DNA from: Acidilobaceae archaeon
Lineage (GTDB): Archaea > Thermoproteota > Thermoprotei_A > Sulfolobales > Acidilobaceae
Length of the DNA stretch: 64,000 nt
Assembly (NCBI GenBank): GCA_025058835.1
Contig: JANXEI010000001.1
Location: 190,561-254,560, forward strand
Direction: 5' to 3'
The first letter of the stretch is position 1; each line of letters begins with the position of its first letter. This document shows, one piece after another, positions 42,415 to 51,515 of the stretch. The position numbers and the translations under genes were made by a program. The notes beneath the pieces were generated by a model. That model searched no databases. It was not told where the DNA came from and saw only the letters and a list, made by a program, of their open reading frames with translations.

Positions 42415-45400
42415 CTACCTCCTCCTCCTTAGCACCAGGGCCGCCCCCACGAGGGCTGCGAGGAGCGCTGCGAGGAGGAGCGGGAGGAGGGGCACTCCCC
42501 CGACAGAGGGCAGGCTTGCCAGAGGGTCTGCGCCGCTGGCCGCTATGGCGAATATGGGGTCTCCTGGCGTGAGCGTGAGGATCACCTTGCCCTCCATAGC
42601 GGTGAAGGGCACCTCCTTGTACTTGCGCTCATTAGCGTCGTACTTGTAGACCTTGAGCTCCCGGTAGCCCCCTATGCCCAGCTTGGAGAGCTCCACCTCC
42701 ACGTTCACGCTCCCAGCACCAGCCCACAGGACGTCTATGGCAAGGAACTTGACCCTCTCTCCCTCCACGGGGGTGCTCACGGGGTTCTGGTCCATGAGGC
42801 TAACCCGCAAGCGGTAGTCTCCATCTGAGCTTGCCGTCACGCCCTGGGCTACCTCGGTCCTCCCGCTCCCCTCAACGTACTTCACCTCCTGCTTCACGCT
42901 CCTCAAGGCAACGGTGCCCTGGAACTCCTTGGGCAGCAGCACGCCCACCACGACCATCTCTCCTGACCTCAGCTCGCCGCTCCTCAGCAAGTAGCCCTGC
43001 GAGGTTGCCACGTACCTCTGGGGCTCTGCCTTGTCTATGATGACCTGGAGCAGGGAGGCTCCGCTCACCCTTATGCCCTGCTCACCTATCTCCACAGGCG
43101 CGTCGCTGATCACGAGCATGTTGCCGGCCCTTGCCTCGTAGAGCCTGGGCGGGCGATCCAGCAGGACCCTTTCAGCTGTCATGCCTCCTCTCCAGCTGGC
43201 AACGACGTCCACAATGGCTCCCTTCGCTGCTGGACCAGATCTGAGCTCCACTGTAGCGCTGCCCCTTGCAGGCACCCTCACCTCCTTGGGGGAGAACTGG
43301 AGGCCTGGGGCAACTGCAGAGACGGTGACCTGCGCATCCTCATCGCCTATGTTGTGTAGGGTTACCGCGATCCTAGCCCCAGCCTCGCTGCTCTCAGCAT
43401 AGAGGTCCGTGTTCCTCATGACGATTAGAGCTGGCAGCCTGCTGGCTAGCTCCCCCCTGCTCAGCTGCTCTGCAGCCCTCAGCCTGGCGGAGGAGCGGGA
43501 GATCAGTCCCTTGAAGCTCTCCATGACGACAGGGCTTGGCTCCCACTCGGGATGAGCGACCAGGAAGCTCACCAACTCTGCCATCTGCAGGTAATCGTGG
43601 TAGTGCTCGCTCTGGATTATCGAGAGGTTGGCTGAGGCAGCTCCCCTGCTGCGGGCAACGAGCCTCCTGAGCTGCAGATCTGTGGAGTCCATGAGCGTCA
43701 GCAGCTCCTCGATCTCCTCTGCCCTGAAGGAGTTGCTCTTCATGCTCCCCAGCAAAGATGAGCCCAACCTCTCCATCCTGTTGGCAGCAGTGCTCAACTC
43801 CCCTCCAGCGGAGAGGCCGAGGCCTTCGAGGCCCTCGGCCCAGGCAGCGCTGGGCCTTATGGGCACGCTGGCAGTAACGAAGAAGGTGATCGCGGGCAGG
43901 AAGAGCTGGAGGGTGAGGGCAGAGGAGGTCAAGAGATCTGGCTGGGATCTCACCATCATGTTCTTGAAGCCTGGGAGCCAGAGGAACTTAACGGCAAAGT
44001 TGGCAGTCATCATGGCAACCAGGGCAATGTAGAGCTTGGGTACCACGTCCGAGAGCCCTACCGTCACGAGCCTGTCTTTCACCATAACCTTGACGGGCAT
44101 GTTCAGGAACTCAAGCAGCTTGGTGTACAAGACGTGATCAAAGGCCATGGAGGTCTTCATCAACTTGCCAATGATTCCATCTAGCCCGCGAATTATGGAG
44201 AGGGCCAACGATGTAATGGTCTCTGCTAGCATGTAACTGTCAGCGGTCTTGAAGAAGGTCTCCTCTATGGGCTCTGCGGCTGAGGCAGAGACAAGGACAC
44301 CGTGCCTCTCTTGCCTTGTGAGCCAGAACTCCTCAGGGCTCTTGTCCCTCAGGACTCCGAAGAGCTCTCCCATAGCTTGCTCGAAGGAAGGCATCCGCCA
44401 GGAGAACTCGAGGTACTTCCTAAACATCATTACGAACGTAGCAGGGCTTGCGGCAGCGGCTATCTGCTTCCAGGGGACCTCGGGGACCTTCAACATGATC
44501 TCTCCCAGCAGGACTGCGCTCATCAGGAGGTTGAACAGGAAGTTCAACAAGTGGGCTACGAAGTAGGAGATTAGCAGGAAAAGCACCTCGAAGATGGCCT
44601 CTGAAACTCTGTCTGCAGTGAAGATCGCTACTGCAAACCTTGTCACCTTGAAGATCAAGGCGACCAAGGCCTGGGCTGTGACCTCATCTATGCCCGGTAT
44701 AGCCTCCTTGATCGTGTTCAGCACCAAGTTGTTCCCAAAGAGGCCGAGGATGGTAATGGCGCTCCCCTCTGTCACCAGCGCGCCTATCTTAATGGCTGAG
44801 AGTATCTGGGTGGTGCGCTCGGAGAAGGTGTTTTTGGTGGAGTACTTGACGAAGAGGTTCTGCTTGTTCCAGAACTTCTTGAAGCTGAAGAGGCCCTTGA
44901 AGGTCTCCAGCACTGCCAGCAAGGACACCAGCCTCGAGACAGCCAGCGCCGAGCCGCTGGTGTACTTGAAAGTCCTGATTGCCTCTGCCTGGAGGATCAC
45001 GAACTTGGTCAGCTTGCTCCAATAGTTGTTGGGGTTGTCTAGCGCAGAGAGGCTGAAGTTAAACCTGGGATCGTTGAAGTTCATGATCCTCTTCAAGGTC
45101 TCGAGCTCCGACCCCTCTTGCCCCAAGCTCGGGAGGAAGACTTGAGGCCTGAGAGTTACAACGCCCCTCTCCATTGCCCTCAAGACGTCGCTCAAGCCCG
45201 TGTCGCCCATCACCTGGCCGGCGAACAGCGATGCGACCGACCTAGCTAAGCTCGTGAGGAGGGCCTGATCTGCCAGCACCCTAGCGTACTTGATGTCCTC
45301 CCCTCTGAGTATCTGGGCATAGCTCTCGTACTTCCTGAGGAGGTCTGCTGGCACGTAGAACTTAGCGCTGATTACCTTGAGCCCCTCCCCCCTGACCTCG

Positions 45401-48183
45401 GGCACCTCTATGGTGATCCCTGCATCCCTCACCCTCAACTCGAAGTAATTACCGGAGGGGAGCCTGAGGGTGACGTTGTAGGCCAGCCTGTACCTGCCTG
45501 GCTCGATGTCCTCCAAGGGTTTCAAAATCGGGTCAAGCTCGTCTCCCCCAAAGTAGCCCAACCTCTTCACTCTCTTCCCTTTTTCGTCCAGCAGGTCCAC
45601 ATACATGCTGAGCACGCTAGAGGAGGTCAGGGGTTGTTCCAGGCTAGCCCTGGCGAGCTCTCGCGTCGTCATCCTCTTCAGCACGTTCTCCTGCCAAGGA
45701 TCGTCTGGCAGGGGTATCTTCAGGTCCCTCGGATAGAGGGCGAGGTAATGACCGCTCACATAGACCGGCAGCCCGACAGTGGCCTTCTCCCCCCTGCTGT
45801 CCGTAGCGTTAACGAGGAGCAACACTTGCTTGACGTGCCTTCCGAAGACGTTGGCTATCTGTGAGAAGGAGGGCAAAACTACCTTCGCAAAGCCGTTGCC
45901 CGCCTCGTCCAGCTTCACCTCCGCTGGGATCACCTTCACTGCAATCCTGTTCCGAGACAGGAGCTCTGCGCTGAGCTTCACGCTAGCCCCGCCAGCCCTG
46001 GGGCCGTAAGCAGAGATCGTGAGAGTTATGTTCTCGCCGGCAAAGGCGAGTCCCTGGGAGGGCATCAAGAAGAGCGAGGGCCTCTCCTCTAGCTGCCCCG
46101 CCTCTCTGCCTTCTCCTCTCTCATATATGCGATGGTATAGTTCTCGGAGGAATTCTCTCCGCCATACTCCTACGTCAGACCAGCTATAGGATTCTGTTCT
46201 AAAACGCGTGTAACTGCCATCAGTGTATACTATGACTTCAGCGATCACCGTGGTATTCGTGACAATATCACGGACGGGGACACGCGCCGAATAGATCCTA
46301 CCGCCTATAAACTGTATTTCTTCCACATCTACACTGTATCTCCAACCGTGTCTCTCAGTTCTACTCTCTCCCAGCAACGGGTAGAATTCGACGGCCTTTG
46401 AGAGGCTTAGCAGGCTAAGCTCGATGGTATTGGTACTTCTCTGGTTCTCACGCCTATCTCGCGGTAAAATAAATTCCGCCTCATTGTAATGACTGATACT
46501 ACCACATATCGACTTAATATTCTCACGGTCGTCAGCGTATTCTTCACCGTTTAGCAAATGAAGATTGTAATAGCGGCAATCCATACTTGATAATACTACT
46601 CTCACTTTCCGTCTGTCTATCTCAGATTCTTCTTCCCTTTCCGTCATTCTGTAATCATTCATTATGATCAGACCGTTAGGGGGTAGGGGATTCAGGAGGA
46701 GCCCGCCAATGCTTACCTCGCCCTCTCCCCGGGCGTGACTGCTATATCGGTTCTCTTGGAAACCTAGGTCCTCTCTGATAACAAAATGTACCGCTTTACT
46801 ATAATATAAGTAATCGTCAGTGGTGCTGACCTTGAGCCTGTAAGAGCCGTAGTCTCCCTCACCGCTCTCCTTGACCCTTATGCTCATTGTCCTTTCACTC
46901 TCGAACTCGATTATGCGAGGGTTGAGGGGACGTTGGTCCTCCCTATAACCGTGTGCTACAACGTTCAGCCCCCCGTACCTATCTTGACCTACCGTTACCG
47001 TCAGCTGAAGCGTGAGAAGAGTTCCCCCCCTAGCGTCGCTCACCTTCACCTTGACCTTTACCTGTCCCGTTGCCTTGGGCTCTAAGTACAACCCTACGAG
47101 AGAACTAGCGAGGAGAGCTCTGGGACTCCCGGGATAGACGTCCACCTCCTTCAAGAGCTTCTTGCTCCCCTCCCCCTCGGGGGCTAAGATCCTAGTAGTG
47201 AAGTTCGTGCAGAATTTGAAAAGTCCCCTAGACAGTTTCCCTTCGGCCTCCTCCTTGACCCTGCCTACGTCCTCCAGTGTCCGCACGCCGGGGCTATATC
47301 TGAGGAGGTAGTAGCCACATGGAGCAGGGAGTCTCTGGGACCTTATCACCGCATCAGTCAGATAGGCTGGGCCCTCCACCTCCCACTCCAGGCGTAAGGA
47401 AGAGGCCAGCGGGTCTTCCCTCAGAGCCCTCTCGAAGATCCCCTTTAGCTCAGGGTTGACCGCAACCCTGCTGTCCTTCAGGAGAACGCGAAGGACGTCG
47501 AGGGGACTGATCTCCCTTAGACCCAACACAAAGTACACGCCCTCTCCCCGGGGCAAGGTGAAGGAGGAGAGGTTCGTGAGCTGGAGGTAGGAGTAGAGGT
47601 ACTCCGGGTTGTCGTAGAAGAAAGGCCTCGTCAGCTCGAAGTTATAGTCGTATGTATCCGCCACAGAGTCTGAGCGCCGGATGGGTTCTATGCTTGAGTA
47701 TGAGATGTAGGTCCCTACACCGAATATGCCTGGGGAGATGTAGGTCCCTCCAGTGAAAAGGAGTTGAGTCCAGGAGAAGGTCGCGCTTACAGAAAGCGAC
47801 CTGACCTCGCGCGTGGTCCCTCTAGGCCCTTGCACTTCCACATAAAAAGAGAAGTCCAGAGGTCCCAGTTTAAGCTCTCCGCTCTGGACCTTCTTCAGGT
47901 ACTCTCCGAACTTCATGCTTCGCACTATGCGTGTCCTGCTCTCTGGGTCAAACTGCTCTACCCGGATCTCCGGCTCCTCGTATTTGCCGATCACAGGATA
48001 GTCCACTCCTCGGTAAGGGAAGAAGGCGTTGATGACCAAGTTGGAGATTAGCCATTTCCTCAACTGCTCCTGCGGAGAGGGCATGGCCTCTGCAACGTAT
48101 GGCAAGGCAGTGGGGAGGAGGATGAGGAGTACTAGGAGTGAAGATATGAAGAGCCTTAGTAAGGCCAATATCAACACCGTCAT
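42415..48183 (-). CDS. Giant secreted/membrane protein of unknown function (1922 residues)
   Basis: The largest gene here; I recognise no family. The N-terminus has a signal peptide or anchor (residues 3-30). Residues 35-1000 are mostly beta-rich modules, predicted outside the cell, with Asn-X-Ser/Thr sites. A middle block (about 1130-1450) holds several hydrophobic helices (for example EVLFLLISYFVAHLLNFLFN and LYIALVAMMTANFAVKF), so the chain likely crosses the membrane several times. A helical segment follows (about 1480-1600), then CARDB-like beta domains (for example IAVTLHNIGDEDAQVTVSA). It ends in a Pro/Gly stretch, one hydrophobic helix and RRRR. Residues about 441-681 lie in DNA of clearly lower GC. 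Frame is open throughout, so it looks intact. Confidence 0.85.
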   Translation of the reverse strand: MTVLILALLRLFISSLLVLLILLPTALPYVAEAMPSPQEQLRKWLISNLVINAFFPYRGVDYPVIGKYEEPEIRVEQFDPESRTRIVRSMKFGEYLKKVQSGELKLGPLDFSFYVEVQGPRGTTREVRSLSVSATFSWTQLLFTGGTYISPGIFGVGTYISYSSIEPIRRSDSVADTYDYNFELTRPFFYDNPEYLYSYLQLTNLSSFTLPRGEGVYFVLGLREISPLDVLRVLLKDSRVAVNPELKGIFERALREDPLASSLRLEWEVEGPAYLTDAVIRSQRLPAPCGYYLLRYSPGVRTLEDVGRVKEEAEGKLSRGLFKFCTNFTTRILAPEGEGSKKLLKEVDVYPGSPRALLASSLVGLYLEPKATGQVKVKVKVSDARGGTLLTLQLTVTVGQDRYGGLNVVAHGYREDQRPLNPRIIEFESERTMSIRVKESGEGDYGSYRLKVSTTDDYLYYSKAVHFVIREDLGFQENRYSSHARGEGEVSIGGLLLNPLPPNGLIIMNDYRMTEREEESEIDRRKVRVVLSSMDCRYYNLHLLNGEEYADDRENIKSICGSISHYNEAEFILPRDRRENQRSTNTIELSLLSLSKAVEFYPLLGESRTERHGWRYSVDVEEIQFIGGRIYSARVPVRDIVTNTTVIAEVIVYTDGSYTRFRTESYSWSDVGVWRREFLRELYHRIYERGEGREAGQLEERPSLFLMPSQGLAFAGENITLTISAYGPRAGGASVKLSAELLSRNRIAVKVIPAEVKLDEAGNGFAKVVLPSFSQIANVFGRHVKQVLLLVNATDSRGEKATVGLPVYVSGHYLALYPRDLKIPLPDDPWQENVLKRMTTRELARASLEQPLTSSSVLSMYVDLLDEKGKRVKRLGYFGGDELDPILKPLEDIEPGRYRLAYNVTLRLPSGNYFELRVRDAGITIEVPEVRGEGLKVISAKFYVPADLLRKYESYAQILRGEDIKYARVLADQALLTSLARSVASLFAGQVMGDTGLSDVLRAMERGVVTLRPQVFLPSLGQEGSELETLKRIMNFNDPRFNFSLSALDNPNNYWSKLTKFVILQAEAIRTFKYTSGSALAVSRLVSLLAVLETFKGLFSFKKFWNKQNLFVKYSTKNTFSERTTQILSAIKIGALVTEGSAITILGLFGNNLVLNTIKEAIPGIDEVTAQALVALIFKVTRFAVAIFTADRVSEAIFEVLFLLISYFVAHLLNFLFNLLMSAVLLGEIMLKVPEVPWKQIAAAASPATFVMMFRKYLEFSWRMPSFEQAMGELFGVLRDKSPEEFWLTRQERHGVLVSASAAEPIEETFFKTADSYMLAETITSLALSIIRGLDGIIGKLMKTSMAFDHVLYTKLLEFLNMPVKVMVKDRLVTVGLSDVVPKLYIALVAMMTANFAVKFLWLPGFKNMMVRSQPDLLTSSALTLQLFLPAITFFVTASVPIRPSAAWAEGLEGLGLSAGGELSTAANRMERLGSSLLGSMKSNSFRAEEIEELLTLMDSTDLQLRRLVARSRGAASANLSIIQSEHYHDYLQMAELVSFLVAHPEWEPSPVVMESFKGLISRSSARLRAAEQLSRGELASRLPALIVMRNTDLYAESSEAGARIAVTLHNIGDEDAQVTVSAVAPGLQFSPKEVRVPARGSATVELRSGPAAKGAIVDVVASWRGGMTAERVLLDRPPRLYEARAGNMLVISDAPVEIGEQGIRVSGASLLQVIIDKAEPQRYVATSQGYLLRSGELRSGEMVVVGVLLPKEFQGTVALRSVKQEVKYVEGSGRTEVAQGVTASSDGDYRLRVSLMDQNPVSTPVEGERVKFLAIDVLWAGAGSVNVEVELSKLGIGGYRELKVYKYDANERKYKEVPFTAMEGKVILTLTPGDPIFAIAASGADPLASLPSVGGVPLLPLLLAALLAALVGAALVLRRRR
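46110..46870. other. AT-rich segment inside the giant gene
   Basis: Hand counts of 60-base lines give 37-50 percent GC from about 46141 to 46860 (for example 22 of 60 at 46561-46620) against roughly 55-60 percent around it. Arginine codons switch from mostly AGG to CGT, CGC, CGG and CGA. The reading frame is unbroken. This suggests a segment acquired from another source or evolving under different selection. Confidence 0.7.
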
Positions 48184-48275
48184 ACAGCGTATTAGGTTAT
48201 TATACCTTACGGTCGATTAGCTAGAGCTCCGAAGAATTTCTTAGGGTTTCGACAGCAGCAACCTCTGGAGCTAGA

Positions 48276-49412
48276 GTGAGGAGGAACGTAGCTAGTCTCA
48301 TGGTATACAACCTGTTCAGGGGGTTCTCCACGGGAGGATACATGGCCCTCTTCTCAGCCTACATGGCAAGGCAGGGCTTCAGCGTGAGCGAGATAGGGCT
48401 AGCTGTGTCCCTCTCCGGCATAGCCAGCGCCATAGCTTCTCCCCTCGTGGGCTACCTGCTCGAGGTGAGGAGCAGCAAGTCCATATCGGTGCTCACGGGC
48501 CTTATGCTCTTCGCCTCCCTCCTCCTCATGCTCCCCCGGCCCTCCCTCCCTCTCATGACCCTCAGCTACTCCCTCTTCCTCATCTCCTTCTTCTTCAGCC
48601 AGCCCGCCAGGATGACCTACATAGCTAGGAACGTGGAGAGGGAAAAGCTGGGGAGCGCCGTAGGCCTAACCGCTTCTGCCTTCACAGCTGCCAGAACGGC
48701 AGGGCCTCCGGTTGCGGGTTACATAGCTGTTAGCTACGGCTACGGGAGCTCCTTCTCCCTCCTTGCCCTCTCTGCCCTGCTGGGCGCCCTCCTGTTCCAG
48801 CTCACCTCCACAGAGGACAAGGTGGAGCGGAGGGGCTCCTACGGCATCCTGGACTCTTACAAGAACACCGTCAAGCCCCCGAGGGAGGTCCTCCCGTTCT
48901 ACCTCTTCGTGGTGCTCGATCGGGCGGGGTGGATGCTCTGGTTCCCTATGTTGAGCGCCTACCTGGTCCTGGCAGGCCTGGACGAGGCCGTCATTGGGGC
49001 CCTCTATGCTGGGGCTAACCTGGTGGAGGCAGTGGCTATGCCCCTCACGGGAAAGGTAGTGGACAGACTCGGGGCTGCCTTCGCGCTGGCGGCCTCTGAG
49101 CTCCTCGCCGCTTCAGCAGCCATCTCCCTTGCCCTGGGAGTGCTCGGGGCCCCCCTGTCCTTCCTCCTCATGGGCTTAAGCCTCTCCTTCTGGATACCCG
49201 GCTACAACGTTTACGTTGCCAGGAGATATGCAAGGATGGGAGAGGTCTTTGCCTCTACCAACGCAATGCGGAGCCTGGCAGGGGCGCCCTCCTCGTATGT
49301 GGGCGGAGTGCTCTATAATGCCGTTGCCCCCGCGGCCCCGCTCCTCCTCTCCTCCCTCATGCTGGTGGCTGCCGCGGCGCTGATGCTGAACATGAGGGAG
49401 AACAACTCTTAA
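48276..49412 (+). CDS. MFS transporter
   Basis: A 378-residue major facilitator with about twelve hydrophobic helices. The loop between helices 2 and 3 reads GYLLEVRSSKS and its second-half equivalent GKVVDRLGAAF keeps the GxxxDRxG pattern. The first helix region (FRGFSTGGYMALFSAYM) and PARMTYIARNVEREKLGSAVGL resemble archaeal drug or sugar efflux members. The substrate is unknown. GTG at 48276 is the start. Divergent from the giant membrane protein gene over 92 bases. Confidence 0.87.
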   Translation: MRRNVASLMVYNLFRGFSTGGYMALFSAYMARQGFSVSEIGLAVSLSGIASAIASPLVGYLLEVRSSKSISVLTGLMLFASLLLMLPRPSLPLMTLSYSLFLISFFFSQPARMTYIARNVEREKLGSAVGLTASAFTAARTAGPPVAGYIAVSYGYGSSFSLLALSALLGALLFQLTSTEDKVERRGSYGILDSYKNTVKPPREVLPFYLFVVLDRAGWMLWFPMLSAYLVLAGLDEAVIGALYAGANLVEAVAMPLTGKVVDRLGAAFALAASELLAASAAISLALGVLGAPLSFLLMGLSLSFWIPGYNVYVARRYARMGEVFASTNAMRSLAGAPSSYVGGVLYNAVAPAAPLLLSSLMLVAAAALMLNMRENNS

Positions 49413-49503
49413 GGCTCAGATGAGCAATAAGAGCAGGATGGGGAGTCCACGGGCCTGAGGCAACTATGAGGACACCTGTCTCACCCGACATGGTGGCGAT
49501 GAA

Positions 49504-49929
49504 GTGACCCATCGGTCGAGCGGTGAGACTGAACCCACGCCTCGAGCCGCCTGCTTGGAGGAGCTCGGGCTTCTGCCTGAAGAGGAAGTGAGGGAGCTGG
49601 AGGCAAGAGCATACCTCTCCCCTGCAACCCACATAGACGTCCTGATACGTTCAGAGGAGCGCCTGGAGGCCTTCCTGAGGCTCCTCTCCAGTCCAGAGTG
49701 CTTAGAAGCGCGAGAGCTCGTGATCAGCGCATGTGAGGAGAGGGGCGCGGAGTTCCTAAAGTACGCTGAGCTCCCCGAGGTGGCGAGGATAGCGCTAGAG
49801 GGGGAGTGCGTTGAGCTGCACGTCCCAGCCGATCCCCCTCAGAGGATAAAGGAAGCGCTGAGGAAGATGGGGTTGGGGGAGGCGAAGGCCATAGCATATC
49901 GAGAGGTTTACCTAGGGGAGGGAGCATGA
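49504..49929 (+). CDS. Small protein coupled to XPB helicase
   Basis: A protein of up to 141 residues; start uncertain (GTG 49504, or TTG 49555, which would begin at LEELGLLPEEEVRELE). It is acidic and alpha/beta, with no membrane segment. I do not recognise the family. Its stop overlaps the XPB ATG as ATGA, so the two are translated together. In other archaea the usual XPB partner is the nuclease Bax1, encoded next to it; no Bax1-like gene is present here. A role with XPB in DNA repair is inferred from coupling. Confidence 0.72.
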   Translation: MTHRSSGETEPTPRAACLEELGLLPEEEVRELEARAYLSPATHIDVLIRSEERLEAFLRLLSSPECLEARELVISACEERGAEFLKYAELPEVARIALEGECVELHVPADPPQRIKEALRKMGLGEAKAIAYREVYLGEGA

Positions 49930-51515
49930 AGCTGAGGTTTAGGGTGAAGGGATGGATGAGCAGGGAGACTTACGAGGAGCTCACAGAGTTCTCCCGCTAC
50001 CTGGGGAGGGAGGGAGACAGGGCGCTCTTCGAGCTAGATGCGGAGAAGATGAAGGCCTCGGGCTACACTTTGAGGGACGTGTACCTCAAGCTCTCCTCCC
50101 TGGAGGTGGAGGAGGACGACCTGAAGCAGATCTGGGAGACCTACAGAAGGGAGCATAGCGTAGAGCTCTCCCTCGAGGAGGGCACCATAAAGGTCAGGAG
50201 TAGGGTATATCTGAAGGACTTCCTCTCCTCCCTCAAGGGCCTCTCCTATGACTCGCCAGAGAGAGCATACTTAGCCCCCCCTCACATGTACAGCGATCTG
50301 GTGAGGCTCCTCTCCTCTGCAGGCCTCTTCGTGGAGGACAGGGTGGGACTGCTCGGGGCAAGGCTCCCCAGAGAGATCCAGTTCAAGGGGGAGCTAAGGC
50401 CCTATCAGCTCGAGGCCTTGAGGGCATGGGAAAAGAACTACTACCGCGGCGTTATAGCCCTCCCTACCGGCGCGGGCAAGACGGTAGTAGCAATCAAGGC
50501 CACGGCTCTGCTGAGCGTCCCCACGCTGGTCATAGTGTACACCAGAGACCACGTGAGGCAGTGGGCTGAGGCATATGCGAAGTTCACAGACGCTGCAGGC
50601 CTTGTGGGCAAGTATTACGGAGATGAGAAGACCCTAGGGCCCATAACCATCTCCACCTACCAGAGCGCCCGCATGATGCTGAACAAGTTCTCCTCCCGCT
50701 ACTCCTTCGTGATCTTCGACGAGGCCCACCACCTCCCTGCAGAGAAGTTCAAGACACTTGCCTACTACCTCGCCGCTCCCTACAGGATGGCCCTCTCTGC
50801 CACGCCGGAGAGGGAGGATGGGAAGCATGCAGAAATCTTCCCGCTCGTGGGGGGAGTGGTGTACCACAAGAGCCCGCAGGAGCTCTCTGAACAGGGCTAT
50901 CTAGCTCCCTTCGTGCTGAAGAGGGTCAGGGTGGAGCTCTCGAGGGCTGAGATGGAGAGGTACGAGAAGCTAAGGGAGAGGTTCCACGAGTTGATAGGGG
51001 AGCAGAGCTTCCAGCAGCTAGTGGAGGCAGCGAAGAGGGGAGACAGGAGGGCCATAGAGGCCCTGAGGATCCACGCAGAGATGAGGGCTATAGTGCAGTA
51101 CAGCGAGTCTAAGCTGAAGGCTGCAGAGGAGATAGCGAGGAGGGAGCTGGAGAAGGGTAACAAGATCATAATTTTCACCCAGCTGAAGGAGCAGGCAGAG
51201 GAGATGGCAAGGCGCCTGAACGCCCTCCTCCTCCACGGGGACTTAGGTGCAAGGGAGAGGGAGGAAGCCCTCAGGCTCTTCAAGTCCCAGAGCTCAGGGG
51301 TGCTCGTGGTCACGACAGTAGGGGACGAGGGGCTCGACATACCGGATGCCAGAGTAGGTATATTGCTCTCTGGCACAGGGTCGAGGAGGCAGTTCGTTCA
51401 GAGGCTCGGGAGGCTGCTCAGGCCCCAGCAGGGGAAGAGCGCCATACTTTACGAGATCATAGCTAGGGGAACCAGCGAGGAGTTCCAGTCGAGGAGGAGG
51501 AGGGAGTCCCTCTAG
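49926..51515 (+). CDS. xpb: XPB/Rad25-type DNA helicase
   Basis: A 529-residue superfamily 2 helicase. An N-terminal damage-recognition-like domain (1-150) precedes the helicase core: LRPYQLEALRAW Q-like motif, Walker A LPTGAGKT near 181-188, DEAHH near 265, SATPERED with the RED element, and motif VI QRLGRLLRP. Archaeal XPB acts in DNA repair, or in transcription-linked processes, with Bax1. ATG at 49926 overlaps the upstream stop. Its own stop shares a CTAG with the convergent dehydrogenase. Confidence 0.95.
   Translation: MKLRFRVKGWMSRETYEELTEFSRYLGREGDRALFELDAEKMKASGYTLRDVYLKLSSLEVEEDDLKQIWETYRREHSVELSLEEGTIKVRSRVYLKDFLSSLKGLSYDSPERAYLAPPHMYSDLVRLLSSAGLFVEDRVGLLGARLPREIQFKGELRPYQLEALRAWEKNYYRGVIALPTGAGKTVVAIKATALLSVPTLVIVYTRDHVRQWAEAYAKFTDAAGLVGKYYGDEKTLGPITISTYQSARMMLNKFSSRYSFVIFDEAHHLPAEKFKTLAYYLAAPYRMALSATPEREDGKHAEIFPLVGGVVYHKSPQELSEQGYLAPFVLKRVRVELSRAEMERYEKLRERFHELIGEQSFQQLVEAAKRGDRRAIEALRIHAEMRAIVQYSESKLKAAEEIARRELEKGNKIIIFTQLKEQAEEMARRLNALLLHGDLGAREREEALRLFKSQSSGVLVVTTVGDEGLDIPDARVGILLSGTGSRRQFVQRLGRLLRPQQGKSAILYEIIARGTSEEFQSRRRRESL

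Noticed and set aside
42415-48183. Giant gene as an assembly fusion of several genes
   Set aside because: The frame is open across 5.8 kb with plausible protein sequence throughout, one N-terminal signal and one C-terminal anchor, and no internal start with a promoter that I could find.
49413-49503. Possible C/D box guide RNA between the MFS and XPB-linked genes
   Set aside because: CTGA at 49455 and ATGAGGA at 49466 with CCGA 12 bases later look suggestive, but no proper first C box lies at the right distance and the boxes deviate from RTGATGA/CTGA.
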